DNA of 64,000 nucleotides from Vibrio bathopelagicus. Its GTDB lineage: Bacteria > Pseudomonadota > Gammaproteobacteria > Enterobacterales > Vibrionaceae. The DNA lies in assembly GCF_014879975.1 (NCBI RefSeq), contig NZ_CP062501.1, positions 1,240,001 to 1,304,000 on the forward strand. The letters are read 5' to 3'. The translations under genes and the position numbers were made by a program. This document shows positions 47,135 to 57,040 of this stretch, piece by piece (positions within the stretch are counted from its first letter, which is position 1; every line of letters starts with the position of its first letter). The notes under the pieces are model-generated. The model saw only the letters and a list, made by a program, of their open reading frames with translations, had not been told where the DNA came from and ran no database searches.

Positions 47135-48787
47135 ATGATGAAAGCATCAGATCTACTTGTAAAATGTTTAGAAAATGAAGGTATTGAATATATCTTCGGT
47201 GTTCCAGGGGAAGAAAATGCTGACTTTATGATGAGCTTAGAAAAGTCAGATAAAATAAAATTTATATTAACTCGACATGAGCAAGGCGCAGCTTTTATGG
47301 CCGAAGTTTATGGGAGATTGAAAGGTACACCAGCAGTTTGTATTGGGACTCTAGGTCCAGGTGCTACCAACCTCATTACTGGAGTTGCCGATGCAAATAT
47401 GGATCGTTCGCCTATGATTGTATTAACCGGACAAGGAAGTACTCATCGACTTCACAAAGAATCCCACCAAATTATGGATGTGATAAAAATGTTCGAACCA
47501 GTTACTAAATGGGCAACTAGTATTGTTAACGCAGATACAATTCCTGAAATAGTTAGAAAATCGGTTCGTGTTGCTCGTAGTGAAAAGCCAGGAGCTGTAC
47601 TAATTGAACTTCCTGAAGACATAGCTAAATGTAAAACAACATCCGTTCCAATGAGTATACGTAGATTTCGTCGTTCAATTCCCGCGGAACACATCATTGA
47701 CGATGCAGTAATGCGTATAAAAAAAGCCAAATTCCCAGTTATTATTGCAGGCAATGGCTGCGTGCGTAAACGTACTACAGAGCCATTTAGGTCCTTAGTT
47801 AAAAATACCGGCATTGGTGTGCTCAACACTTTCATGGCAAAAGGAGTATTAAAGCCAGATCAACCAGAATCATTATATACTATAGGATTAGGGGTAACTG
47901 ATATCGGGTCTTGTGCTATTGATTCATCTGATTTGGTTATTTGTATTGGAATAGATATGGTCGAATATCAACCTAGCCTATGGAATTCTAAAGGTAATAA
48001 AGACATTATCCATATCGATTTTATTCCAGCAGAAATTGACCAGCACTACCACCCAGAAATAGAACTAATTGGTGATTTAGCAGATACATTAACCCTACTA
48101 GATGAAAAAATTGGAAAAAGTAATTTTTATTTTGAGTCTGAAAAGCGAGATGTTATAAGAGAAGCGATTAAAAAAGAATTAAATGAACATAACAATGCAG
48201 TTGATATTGGTTTGATTAAACCTCAAAAAGTATTATATGAGGTTCAAAAAATATTTGGGGAAAATGGCCTGGTACTTTCAGATGTTGGAGCACACAAAAT
48301 GTGGGTTGCGAGACACTATCATTGCGAAATCCCAAATGGTTGTCTGATTCCAAATGGTTTTTGTTCAATGGGCTTTGCTTTACCAGGTGCAATAGCTGCA
48401 AGTATCGTTGAACCTCAACGCAACATCCTTGCCATAGTGGGTGATGGAGGTTTCCTTATGAATGTACAAGAGATGGAAACCGCTAGACGTTTAAATAGTA
48501 ATATAACTATTATGGTATGGGAAGATTGCGAATATGGACTAATTGCTTGGAAACAATGGGCTGAACATGGGAGGCATACTGACCTATCATTTAATAACCC
48601 GGATTGGAAAAAATTGGCTGAAGCATTTAGTTGGCAATATCAATTTGTTGATGAAAGCACGAAGCTAGCGGGAGCCTTGGAAGAATCGAATAAATATGAT
48701 GGCCCTAGTCTAATCGTTATACCTATTGACTATCGAGAGAATAAACTGTTAACGGAACGTCTTGGTGAAATAAGATGTAATATTTAA
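47135..48787 (+). CDS. acetolactate-synthase-like thiamine diphosphate enzyme
   Basis: 550 residues with three domains of the pyruvate-oxidase/acetolactate-synthase family. The catalytic Glu is in 'TRHEQGAAFMAEVYGR' (about residue 49), and 'GTLGPGATNLITGVADANMD' is also present. The TPP motif starts 'VGDGGFLMNVQEMETARRL' and ends at 'WEDCEYGLIAWKQ', where catabolic AlsS enzymes have 'NDNAYGMIKWKQ'. The ribosome site AGGAG is good. It probably condenses or decarboxylates a 2-oxo acid. The changed NDN to WED near the cofactor argues against a plain AlsS, and no regulatory subunit or alsD is near. It is third in the operon, 46 bases after the aldehyde dehydrogenase. Confidence 0.9.
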   Translation: MMKASDLLVKCLENEGIEYIFGVPGEENADFMMSLEKSDKIKFILTRHEQGAAFMAEVYGRLKGTPAVCIGTLGPGATNLITGVADANMDRSPMIVLTGQGSTHRLHKESHQIMDVIKMFEPVTKWATSIVNADTIPEIVRKSVRVARSEKPGAVLIELPEDIAKCKTTSVPMSIRRFRRSIPAEHIIDDAVMRIKKAKFPVIIAGNGCVRKRTTEPFRSLVKNTGIGVLNTFMAKGVLKPDQPESLYTIGLGVTDIGSCAIDSSDLVICIGIDMVEYQPSLWNSKGNKDIIHIDFIPAEIDQHYHPEIELIGDLADTLTLLDEKIGKSNFYFESEKRDVIREAIKKELNEHNNAVDIGLIKPQKVLYEVQKIFGENGLVLSDVGAHKMWVARHYHCEIPNGCLIPNGFCSMGFALPGAIAASIVEPQRNILAIVGDGGFLMNVQEMETARRLNSNITIMVWEDCEYGLIAWKQWAEHGRHTDLSFNNPDWKKLAEAFSWQYQFVDESTKLAGALEESNKYDGPSLIVIPIDYRENKLLTERLGEIRCNI

Positions 48788-48900
48788 CTAAAATCAATTG
48801 TAAAACAAAAACATTTAGGGTTATTTATTAAACTTTGATAGTGGACACAAATTTACTCCTTAGAAACCTTATTAATTCTTAATGAATACTGAGAAATATT

Positions 48901-49830
48901 ATGAACAATGAAAAATCACGTAGAGATATCTTAAAATACATAGCCGCCACAGCAATAACTAGCTCCTCAATATCTTACGCTCAATCTAATGATAAAATTG
49001 ACCCATTAAAAAAAAGCAACCCAATTATAAACTTGGGTGTGACTAATTTAAGTTTCCATCGAGTAACAGCTGCTATTGTAGCACATGTCATGAATGTATT
49101 GGGCAAACAAGTAGTTAGATCTTATGACTTACATGAAGAAAACTTTAATCGTTTAAAGAACGGAGATGTTGACTTTGTAAGCTCTGCTTGGTTACCACAT
49201 AGCCATGGTATTTATAAATCACGCGTCGAAGAAAAAATTGCCACTCGTGAGTTAGGTTTACACTATGAACCTTATGCCTTCTGGGGTGTGCCTGATTATG
49301 TTCCAATTAATGAGATAGAAAGTATAGAAGACCTAACAAAACCACAAGTAATTGCTAAAATGCGACCAATTATTCAAGGGATTGGAGAAGGTGCGGGGAT
49401 TACACGATTTTCTAAAAATATCATGACAGAGTACAATCTAAGTCCTTATGGATATCAATTTAAAACTGGTACGCAAGTCGATTGCATTTCAGCATTTGAA
49501 GAAGCTGTTTCAGTAGAAGACTGGATAATAGTCCCTTTATGGCACCCACAGTTCTTACATTATAAATATAGAATTCGAGAATTAAAAGATCCCAAAAAAC
49601 TACTTGGTGGTAAGGATCGAGCAGTGTTACTTGCAAGAGAAGATAGTCTTTACCTTCATTTTTCACGACAAGAGATATCCGTATTAGATAATACTAACTT
49701 AACAAATGATATTATTTCAGAAATCGACTATAGTGTCAATCGACTTGGTTTGACAGAAGATGAAGCAGCAAAAAAATGGCTGCAAGAAAACACTACGTAC
49801 TTAGCTAAGTGGTTAGAACCTTTAGAGTGA
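48901..49830 (+). CDS. glycine-betaine-type (OpuAC/ProX) substrate-binding protein
   Basis: 309 residues. The signal region 'KSRRDILKYIAATAITSSSI' has twin Arg like a Tat signal, with a likely cut after SYA. The body matches OpuAC-type periplasmic receptors ('INLGVTNLSFHRVTAAIVAH', 'DFVSSAWLPHSHGIYK', 'PIIQGIGEGAGIT', 'VEDWIIVPLWHPQFLHYKYR'). Trp and Tyr residues suited to a quaternary-amine cage are present. No permease or ATPase gene is beside it, so it would have to work with a transporter elsewhere. It lies 113 bases after the thiamine enzyme on the same strand and may be part of the module, hinting at a betaine-like substrate. Confidence 0.85.
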   Translation: MNNEKSRRDILKYIAATAITSSSISYAQSNDKIDPLKKSNPIINLGVTNLSFHRVTAAIVAHVMNVLGKQVVRSYDLHEENFNRLKNGDVDFVSSAWLPHSHGIYKSRVEEKIATRELGLHYEPYAFWGVPDYVPINEIESIEDLTKPQVIAKMRPIIQGIGEGAGITRFSKNIMTEYNLSPYGYQFKTGTQVDCISAFEEAVSVEDWIIVPLWHPQFLHYKYRIRELKDPKKLLGGKDRAVLLAREDSLYLHFSRQEISVLDNTNLTNDIISEIDYSVNRLGLTEDEAAKKWLQENTTYLAKWLEPLE

Positions 49831-50129
49831 TTAAAGTTGACTTTTTATTTCCCCATCTTTTCCAATGATAAAGGATGGGTATTTTAAATATCATCAAAAT
49901 TAACATCGACAAATAACACTTAACTATTTTCCATTAATTTCAATCAATTCTCACTTCAATTTATTTTATTCGATATAAAATCAAGTCATTTCACTAAAGT
50001 GTTAGATCAATTTTAAATATAAAATCTAGCAGTCTGAACTTTTTATTTCACAAATGCTCTTAGTTATCCGTCTAACGAAAATAACTTTATATGAGTATCT
50101 AAAAATAAACCCTTTATAAATTTAGATAT

Positions 50130-50950
50130 TGAGCCCCCGTTTCGTGTGTTCCTTAGTCAATACGACAAGTTTCAGGCAGCTTGTTCAACTCTGTTATCAT
50201 CGCGTAAGTCACCCCATTTCTTAAGTTCAGTTGCTCTCCTAGCAATTGTTTAACTCGATACATCTATTTCTGAGAGTGAACGTTTTTGCTACCCATACCG
50301 CTCTTTCTAATACTTATTTGAGCTGTAACCCAGGCGCTATTTCGTGGGAGGTCACGTTCCCATAAGGCTATTCCTTCTCTTGAAGGAATAAGCGCTGATC
50401 GCAGCGTGACACGCTCTCGTATCGTAAGCGCCATCACCAGACACCTCAAGGATACTTCGGCGTGTTTGGTTCAGTAAGTTCGGGAGTACTTCTCCATCTG
50501 TAACCGTCGATAAACTTAACTCAGCTGCAATAATCTCATGAGTGCTTGTATCGACAGCAATATGCAGCTTTCGCCAGACCCCACACTTGCCATCCGTCCC
50601 GTATTTTCACCTTCGCCATAAACCTTAAGGCCAGTTGCATCAATGGCTAAGTGCTGTATCGCTACTCTCGTTTTGTTTTAAATGAGACCTTAACTTGCTT
50701 AGCTCTACGACTGATGCAAGTGTAAATATCGAGTTGACAAATCCTTACAACGCTCTCAGTGGCATAGAAAACACGCGCATCTTCATCGATCCCAAAAGTC
50801 AGAGAGCTAAGGTTAATGAGTGATTGGTTGTATTGCTTCCAGCTGGTTGTTTTGTAGAGAGGTTTAGGCATAAGGCTACGAGAGGTAGTGAATATAGCTG
50901 AACAGATAGTAGATTCTTGACTTAGTTCCATTGAATTACGTAACAAGGCC
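50130..50950 (-). mobile_element. IS5-family transposase remnant, copy 2
   Basis: The terminal repeat GGCCTTGTTACGTAATTC (minus strand, 50933-50950) is followed by a transposase start 'MPKPLYKTTSWKQYNQSLIN' and 'LSSLTFGIDEDA'. The middle part 'CISRRAKQVKVSFKTK' and the late part are in shifted frames, with an internal deletion after 'DEDARVF'. It shares long stretches with copy 1 at 44306-45015 and has the same orientation. It is not functional. Confidence 0.8.
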
Positions 50951-50979
50951 ACTTTGTCTTTCAATACCTCAATCAACCG

Positions 50980-51074
50980 TTTATGCGCAGATAAAGCTCT
51001 TTATCTGCGTTGTTCTTCAAAATCCTGAAACGATACTTCGGTGTCCAAACTAATTGAACCTCGACTGTGCGCAC
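50980..51074 (-). mobile_element. fragment of an IS200/IS605-type Y1 transposase
   Basis: The minus strand reads 'VRTVEVQLVWTPKYRFRILK' then 'NNADKELYLRING' and a stop. The 'LVWTPKYR' core is the N-terminal strand of TnpA-type Y1 transposases. A further piece in another frame ('HKRLIEVLKDKV') leads into the IS5 end, so copy 2 of the IS5-like element probably landed inside this one. Confidence 0.45.
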
Positions 51075-51081
51075 TCACGTT

Positions 51082-51669
51082 TATTATCCTCTTTGAATTT
51101 GCTAAAAATCAGCCATCAAGATAACACTTGTAATGTCAATTAAAATTCAATATGATCGAATTTCAATCCTAAAATAAATTTCAGAATAATATATCTGAGA
51201 TAGAGAGTATATTTTTCGCCCCTTCTTGTTATTAATTTATAATCTATTTTCAAGAAAATTGTGTATGCATCAAATTAAACGATAACCTCCACTTTAAACA
51301 GTTCACAAAGTAACTAGGCTCACAGGCTTTTAACTGTGAATACTTTAATCGATGGAATGCCAACCCATGTTTGACGTTTGAGAATGATTATTTTTGATCT
51401 TTAACTCAACAATTTGAACATAAGTGAATAGAGTGTGTACCTCACAAGAGCTAATCCTATATTGAAGCCTAGTTCTATTCACTATGAAAATGTCTGTTAT
51501 GAGAGTAGGTGCGCATACCAAGAATCTAGAATCTATTCTCAATTCAATCTTTTTTGTTATTGTCGCACATGTGATCACGTCACACTCCATAATGAAACTA
51601 TTTTCATTAACGGCAAGTATCATTAGATTCATAAATTATCGTCATCAGAACAAACCAGAGTAGATAGGT
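51082..51669. other. AT-rich intergenic region before the tetR pseudogene
   Basis: About 590 bases. Two weak opposite-strand frames of 63 and 95 codons exist (51345-51632), but they overlap each other, lack ribosome sites and have no recognisable product. The promoter of the tetR pseudogene should be here. I see no copy of the TTTATCA operator. Confidence 0.4.
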
Positions 51670-52353
51670 ATGACAAAGAAAACAGCACTCATTCAAGCCC
51701 AAGATTCAAACAACATGCTCCAAAAGTCGGAAAAAGTTATTACGAAATACATGACTGCGACAGAACGCGAGACTTACATTATCAAACGAGCAATCGAATG
51801 TTTTGCTCAAAATGGGTTTAGCGTCACTACACGTGAATTAGCTAAAAATATAGGTGTTACCCAACCGCTGATATACCGATATTTTGGTAGTAAGGATGCA
51901 TTGATTGAACGAGTTCATCATGAAGTGTTTGTTTCTCGCTGGAACCCTCAATGGGAAATTTCACTATCTGACCACAAACAGCCTATAGAAGAAAGGTTGG
52001 TCAACTACATAGAAGAATACACTTCGGCTATTTTACGAAATGATTGGGTCTGACTATTCATTTTACTGCATTGAGTAATCCAGAGTTCAACAAAAACTAT
52101 ACTCAACTTTTAAAAGAAAAATATTTTTCCTATCTTACGCGAAATTAGGGTAGCGCATGGGTTAGATCCAGCCCCTTCAGAAATTGATATTGAAATAATT
52201 TGGGGATTCCATTCAAGTTTCTTCTATATGGGTATACGACGCTGGATTCATCTTATGCAACTACCTGAAGATATTAATAATATTATAAGAGCACGAGTAA
52301 AGCATTTTCTTTATGGATACCATGCTTTATTAGACAATAATAACAAAGATTAA
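51670..52353 (+). pseudogene. TetR-family regulator, inactivated
   Basis: The first 127 codons give a TetR DNA-binding domain ('YIIKRAIECFAQNGFSVTTR', 'ELAKNIGVTQPLIYRYFGSK'). TGA at 52051 then interrupts, and the same frame goes on 'LFIFTALSNPEFNKNYTQLL' and 'KEKYF'. An extra T near 52120 shifts the frame; the end is 'EIRVAHGLDPAPSEIDIEII' through 'HFLYGYHALLDNNNKD', stop 52351-52353. Total length (about 227 codons) fits a full TetR protein. One nonsense mutation and one insertion leave only a DNA-binding N-terminus. It is convergent with the MFS pseudogene, whose stop abuts it. It was probably the regulator of the TTTATCA operators. Confidence 0.85.
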
Positions 52354-53686
52354 TTATCCATTTCGATTATTATCAAAACATTCAGCAGTCTTGGCGTGTT
52401 TTTTTCTGTATTCATAGAATATAACAACGCTAAACACAAACGCTAGTATAACTGGAAATATGACTGCAGATTGAAAAGAAATTTGCGCAGCTTCAGCCAA
52501 TACACTTTCAAGTTCAGCACCTTCAAGAGCATCAAAGCATCACTTCCTCCGGCAGTCGTCAATTTTGCTTTATCAAACACACTTCCCATCATTGGAAGAA
52601 CAAAATAAATAGATAGAGAACCCGCAGACCCCATTAAGCCCAAAAAGAATTCACCGCCGCGGGAAAGCGCTCAGATGTAGTAGCAAGCATAGTAGGCCAT
52701 AAAAACAAACACCAACTCCCCAAATTGTTGATGCTATTATTGCACTGTACGGATCCACAGATTTACTTAGTAAATAAAGTCCAATCGCAGATAATATACA
52801 AGACGCCAATAACAAACCGGTATTAGACATAAATTTTGATAAAAACCCTGCACTATGACGCATAAAAACATCAAACTTGATATATAAATTAGGATTACTA
52901 TCCCAGGAATTCCGATAGTATGACTAAGAGTAATATCAACCCATTGACCTGGTGCAAGTTCTGTCGCAGCAGTAAGAAACATTGCAAAAACCAAATAACA
53001 AAAGACGGTTTCCGGATTATTTCGGTCAGCATATCTGTAAATTTCACTCCCGACTCTACGCGCTCTGTATTTGGAAATTTGACACCTATGATTAAAAATA
53101 AGAACAAAAATGTCGGTATGAGTATTATTCCAAACTGGACTTGCCACCCGAGTTCAATCGCATTAAGCCCAAGGCTTCCTACCCTCCGACAACGATACCA
53201 GCAGGCCACCAAGCATGTAATATATTAAGCCTACTAGTTTTATTTTTGGGATAAATAGCAGTGGTTAAAGGGTTAACTGCCGACTCAGTAAACCCCACCC
53301 CACACCAGTTAATCCCATGCCTATCCAAAGCGCCCAATATATATCATCACCTTCTACTAACCCTGGGCCCAATATAGTAATCAGAGTCCCGGCAACAAAA
53401 CTCGCGCCGGCTAGTTGCAACATTCTCCCGATCCCAATAACATTTACCAGCGGACTTCCAAAAACAAAGTAAATGAAAAACCTAAGAACGCCACTCCGAG
53501 AATTTGTCCTATCATTGTTGCAGAGTTAGCAGCATCTATTGGATCAAGAAATAGCGCTTGAACGTCCCCAGCAATTGCACCACGCAGGCCAAAACTGAGC
53601 CCAGACGTAAAGATCGCTAAAACACTAATCAAAAATATTCTTAATTTTATTTTTTCAGTTATAGTTTCAGATTTTGACATTGTCAT
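52354..53686 (-). pseudogene. MFS transporter, multiply frameshifted
   Basis: Starting at 53686, 'KLRIFLISVLAIFTSGLSFG' and 'MIGQILGVAFLGFSFTLF' are the first helices of a major facilitator protein. The rest is found in alternating frames: 'GIGRMLQLAGASFVAGTLIT', 'ESAVNPLTTAIYPKNKTSRL', 'NILHAWWPAGIVVGG', 'ELGWQVQFGIILIPTFLFLF', and a helix near the C-terminus. The 'NPLTTAIYP..K...LN.LHAWWP.G' phrase is typical of sugar/fucose-permease-like MFS proteins. At least four frameshifts are present over 1333 bases. The overall length is conserved, so decay is by small indels rather than deletion. Confidence 0.85.
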
Positions 53687-53744
53687 TTTTCTCCATTTAA
53701 ATGAACCTTGGGCTTTGATGATCCCAAGGTTATATTAGTTTCTT

Positions 53745-54235
53745 ATTCGTCTACTTCCGCATATATATAAATCAAGCAAGCACAATCTAGTGGCATAGCT
53801 GAGTTGCTATTAATCATTCTAGAATGGCGTCCGCGCTCTCCAAAAATATTATTAATTAGGTCCGAAGCTCCATCTAATACTTTCGGTTGCTCCTTCCAGC
53901 GAGATGTTGGATTAACGTTTAAAACGCCTTCAACTCTTATAATTTTTTAACTCGGTTCAAGTCACCAAGGTGTTTTTTCAATTGCGCAACAGCATTCAAT
54001 GCAGATAATCGACATGCTTGATAACCTTCATCGTCAGTAAGCTCTCCCCTTTGCCTAATTGACCTTCATATTTCAGCTTGCCATCAACCCACGGAAGTTG
54101 ACCGGATGTCATTACAATATTGCCAGTTTGTACTATAGGCTCGTAATTGGATACAGCTTCTGGTGCTGCAGGCAGCTCTATCCCTAGCATCAATAACTGT
54201 GCTTCCGGATTTGTTTTAACGGAATCAAGTAACAT
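53745..54235 (-). pseudogene. RidA family protein, frameshifted
   Basis: The reading from 54235 gives 'LGIELPAAPEAVSNYEPIVQ' and 'TGNIVMTSGQLPWVDGKLKY', a RidA/YjgF-type start. A two-base insertion near 54050 and a one-base loss in the A run near 53946 shift the frame. Repaired, it continues 'DDEGYQACRLSALNAVAQLK', 'TSRWKEQPKVLDGASDLINN' and 'FGERGRHSRM', ending at TAA 53745. Length (about 163 codons) and motifs are those of the longer RidA subgroup. The ATG has a good ribosome site (AAGGTGAT) directly after the operator at 54246. Confidence 0.85.
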
Positions 54236-54245
54236 ATATCACCTT

Positions 54246-54261
54246 TTTATCATTTGATAAA
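54246..54261. promoter_or_regulatory. operator before the ridA pseudogene
   Basis: TTTATCATTTGATAAA lies 11 bases before the ATG, next to the ribosome site. It is the exact reverse complement of the main site at 45059-45074. A position on top of the leader suits a repressor. Confidence 0.65.
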
Positions 54262-54769
54262 CAATCAATTAACAAAATAGCCATGCTGAATTAATAAGTC
54301 AACAGATTTTCATATTGAAACTCGTAATTTATAAACTTAACTAAGTAATAATGGTCATTAAGACTTTGTTTTTGCTTTGAATGTAAGAATTCATTAACCA
54401 GTTCTCTGTGTCTCTGTGCAAATTTAACGTGAGGGGTAACGGAAGGATTACCACTTAATTGTTCACCAGTTATTATTGACTACGTTTGGCCTTGATGAGA
54501 TGGCATCTGACTTCTTTACCCCAGACAAACTGACATAACAATTATCTGACAAGATGCGTATTAGTATGAAGCTCTGCCAACATGGCTCGGTGAAGAATAT
54601 AATGTCAAACAGGTTAACGAGGAACACTCAACCCAATCGAAATGCTTCAAATTATCGATTTCAATAATATTTTTGATGAAAGTCGCGGATAAATGAAATG
54701 TAAATACATCAGTGCCTGGTGTGGAAATCAGATGAAGGAGCCATAAATACACTAACGTCATAATTGCCT
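54262..54769. other. unassigned stretch upstream of the group II intron
   Basis: About 500 bases with no gene I can support. A plus-strand reading near 54580 ('LPTWLGEEYNVKQVNEEHST') looks protein-like but is short and has stops on both sides. The intron is expected to have inserted into whatever lay here, possibly another transposase remnant. Confidence 0.35.
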
Positions 54770-56065
54770 GTGCGACCTGAAGTCGTATGAAGCGTTGTTC
54801 ACCGCTTTATGAGTGGACCATCTGTATCACCAGATGAACCTATGGGCCTGAATAAAGCAGCGGCTCAGACAATGTAACGAAGAGCAATCTAAATTGCTCG
54901 GGATTCGAATCGTGAGAGGACGATCCTCCTGATAACCACACAAATCGGGTGAGTGCTAGGTAGTCAGTATGATGAACGTAAGTAAATCCATCTAAGGTGC
55001 GTTATATGACGAAGCAGCGGAAGTGGTTATTGCGCTGTAGCCAAAAAGGCAATGGGGGTTGGAAAGGGATTGGGCAATGCTCTTTCGTGATCGACACGCT
55101 CCCCGCACTAGAGTGGGCATCTAACCTGACATTTACGTAACATACGGAACAGGGTAAGCCTGTATCACTCCCTATGGGAAAGCCTTTGTGGCCGATAGTG
55201 ATGCAGGTAAAGGAGGTCGGAAAAAGCGAAAGCTGTATTGTAACGATGCAGATACAGACTTATGTCTGGTCACGAAAGTGAGCCTACTTCCGACTGGTCT
55301 CCCATTGCGAGAGAATTTTAAGAACTTTATTCAAGGGGAAACGCAAATGATGATTTCAAAAGAGATTAGTGCCTCTCCTGACAGTCTTCAATGGCAGTCA
55401 ATCGACTGGATATCCGTTGAAGCGCTTGTATTAAAGCTTCAAATGCGTATCGCAAAAGCAACTAGAGAGAAGAAACACGGTAAGGTGAAGTCCTTACAGT
55501 GGCTCTTAACTCATTCTCGCTCAGCCAAGCTTCTTGCGGTTAAGCGAGTATCTCAAAATAAAGGCTGCAAAACGCCTGGAATAGATGGTGTCATCTGGAA
55601 CACAGATGCACGCCGTATGAAAGCTGTTAATCAATTGAGCAGAAAGGCATACAGTGCCAAACCGCTCAAGCGTATTTATATCCCCAAAAAGAATGGCAAA
55701 CTTAGACCGCTAGGTATCCCATGTATGATAGACCGAGCGCAACAAGCGCTCCACCTTCTTGCACTGGAGCCAGTGTCAGAAACCCTTGCCGATCCAAACA
55801 GCTATGGATTTAGGCCAAACCGCAGCACGGCTGACGCTGTCGATCAGTGCTTTAAATGTTTGGCACTAAAGAAATCAGCTCAATGGGTACTCGAAGGGGA
55901 CATCAAAGCCTGTTTCGACAAGATCGGCCACCAATGGCTTCTTGATAACATCGCAGTAGATAAGCGCATGTTGGAACAATGGTTAAAGTCTGGCTTTATG
56001 GACAAAGGTCTGTTCTACCGTACCGATGAGGGCACACCACAAGGTGGTATTATATCTCCTACCTT
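54770..56065 (+). mobile_element. group II intron, 3' truncated
   Basis: The 5' end GTGCGACCTGAAGTCG fits the group II consensus (GUGYG). About 570 bases of structured-looking domain I-IV sequence follow and then a reverse transcriptase gene in the usual domain IV position. The element is cut inside the reverse transcriptase at about 56065, so the catalytic domains V and VI are missing and it cannot splice or move by itself. Confidence 0.8.
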
Positions 56066-56096
56066 GATGTTAATGACGGCTCTATGGTCATCTTAG
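55347..56096 (+). pseudogene. ltrA: group II intron reverse transcriptase/maturase, truncated
   Basis: The start at ATG 55347 ('MMISKEISASPDS') is supported by AAGGGGA before it. Reverse-transcriptase blocks 0-4 are visible: 'NKGCKTPGIDGVIWNT', 'KPLKRIYIPKKNGKLRPLGI', 'IDRAQQALHLLALEPVSE', 'SYGFRPNRSTADAVDQC', 'WVLEGDIKACFDKIGH' and 'EGTPQGGIISPTL'. Right after that the sequence changes and the frame ends in 'MLMTALWSS'. The YADD catalytic box, maturase and endonuclease domains are absent. About 250 residues remain of a usual 400-500. Confidence 0.88.
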
Positions 56097-57000
56097 GTAA
56101 GAAAGACTAATAACGAGCAGACCCATGACAAACAAAAAGATATGCGTTATCGACTCTCCAGAATTCAAAGTAGAAGCTAAAATAAGCGTGCCGCTGCCAC
56201 GAGACAGCTATCTGTCCATGAATCCGAAATTTATGGATGGCTTAAAGTCACCACCTACTTTGTGAGGAATCTGAAATAGATTGTTACGAATTTGTGCTCA
56301 AACTTAGGCGGGACGACCGTGCTCTCATTTGACTAAAGGTCTAAGGTTTATCGCGAGTAGATTCTGTTAGTGAATAAGAAATTGCCACAAGAAGTACCGT
56401 GTGCAAGTCCGTTAAGCGTTAGACAGCAAAGTTAAACAGGTATGCGAGCACAGCAAAAGTAGGGATGATGCCGACATCTTCAGGTGAGAAGGAAGAAAAT
56501 ACTGATAGCTACAATGGGCAGAGCATCAATCGTAAGAACTTTAGTAGCGAAACTAACACGTAAGTTTAAATGTACAACGGACAGCAAGCATAGATCGCCA
56601 ATTGCTCCGAACCTATTAACGTAAGGTTTAATTGATACTCTCCAGATAAGTTATGGACGCGAGATCTCATATATTAGCCGTACCTAAATGTGTTCATTGA
56701 CTAGTACTCACGGTAAGTAAATGACTATTCAATAGATACACAACTGACCGCTAGGTTGGTTTACGATATTATTTCAATGCCCCCTATTCCGTCATGGCTT
56801 TCCAGACGAAGTCACTGCTGATAGCGCCATGGTAACCAGCATTGCTCTAACAACGATTGAGAGATTTTAACTATTAATGATCTAAGGAAAAATATATATA
56901 GAATTAGAATTCGTTGGGATAATACTTTTTTAGAGCGTTTCTTCCACTCCATGAAGGTGGAAGCTATCTATGCCTAGTTAACTTTGTAAAACAAAGTGGC
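56066..57000 (+). mobile_element. IS3-type element remnant
   Basis: An OrfA start at 56125 ('MTNKKI', then in shifting frames 'SPEFKVEA' and 'ATRQLSVHESEIYGWLK') and an OrfB end at 56909-56979 ('RWDNTFLERFFHSMKVEAIY') frame the segment. The central part of the transposase is missing. Instead, 56300-56640 holds a GC-balanced stretch with phrases like GTACCGTGTGCAAGTCCG that does not read as protein and may be a structured RNA, perhaps another intron piece. The left junction lies inside the reverse transcriptase gene. Confidence 0.65.
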
Positions 57001-57040
57001 ACTTAATGAAATGTTCTGTCTGGCTGGAACATACCACATC

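Noticed and set aside
47135..48787. Calling the thiamine enzyme alsS or ilvB
   Set aside because: The cofactor-proximal NDN is WED, and no alsD or ilvN is near. Only family-level naming is supported.
51345..51632. 95- and 63-codon opposite frames before tetR
   Set aside because: They overlap each other, have low-complexity AT-driven composition, and lack homologous phrases or ribosome sites.
54561..54761. 66-codon minus-strand frame before the intron
   Set aside because: No ribosome site or motif. The plus strand looks slightly more protein-like but is also broken.
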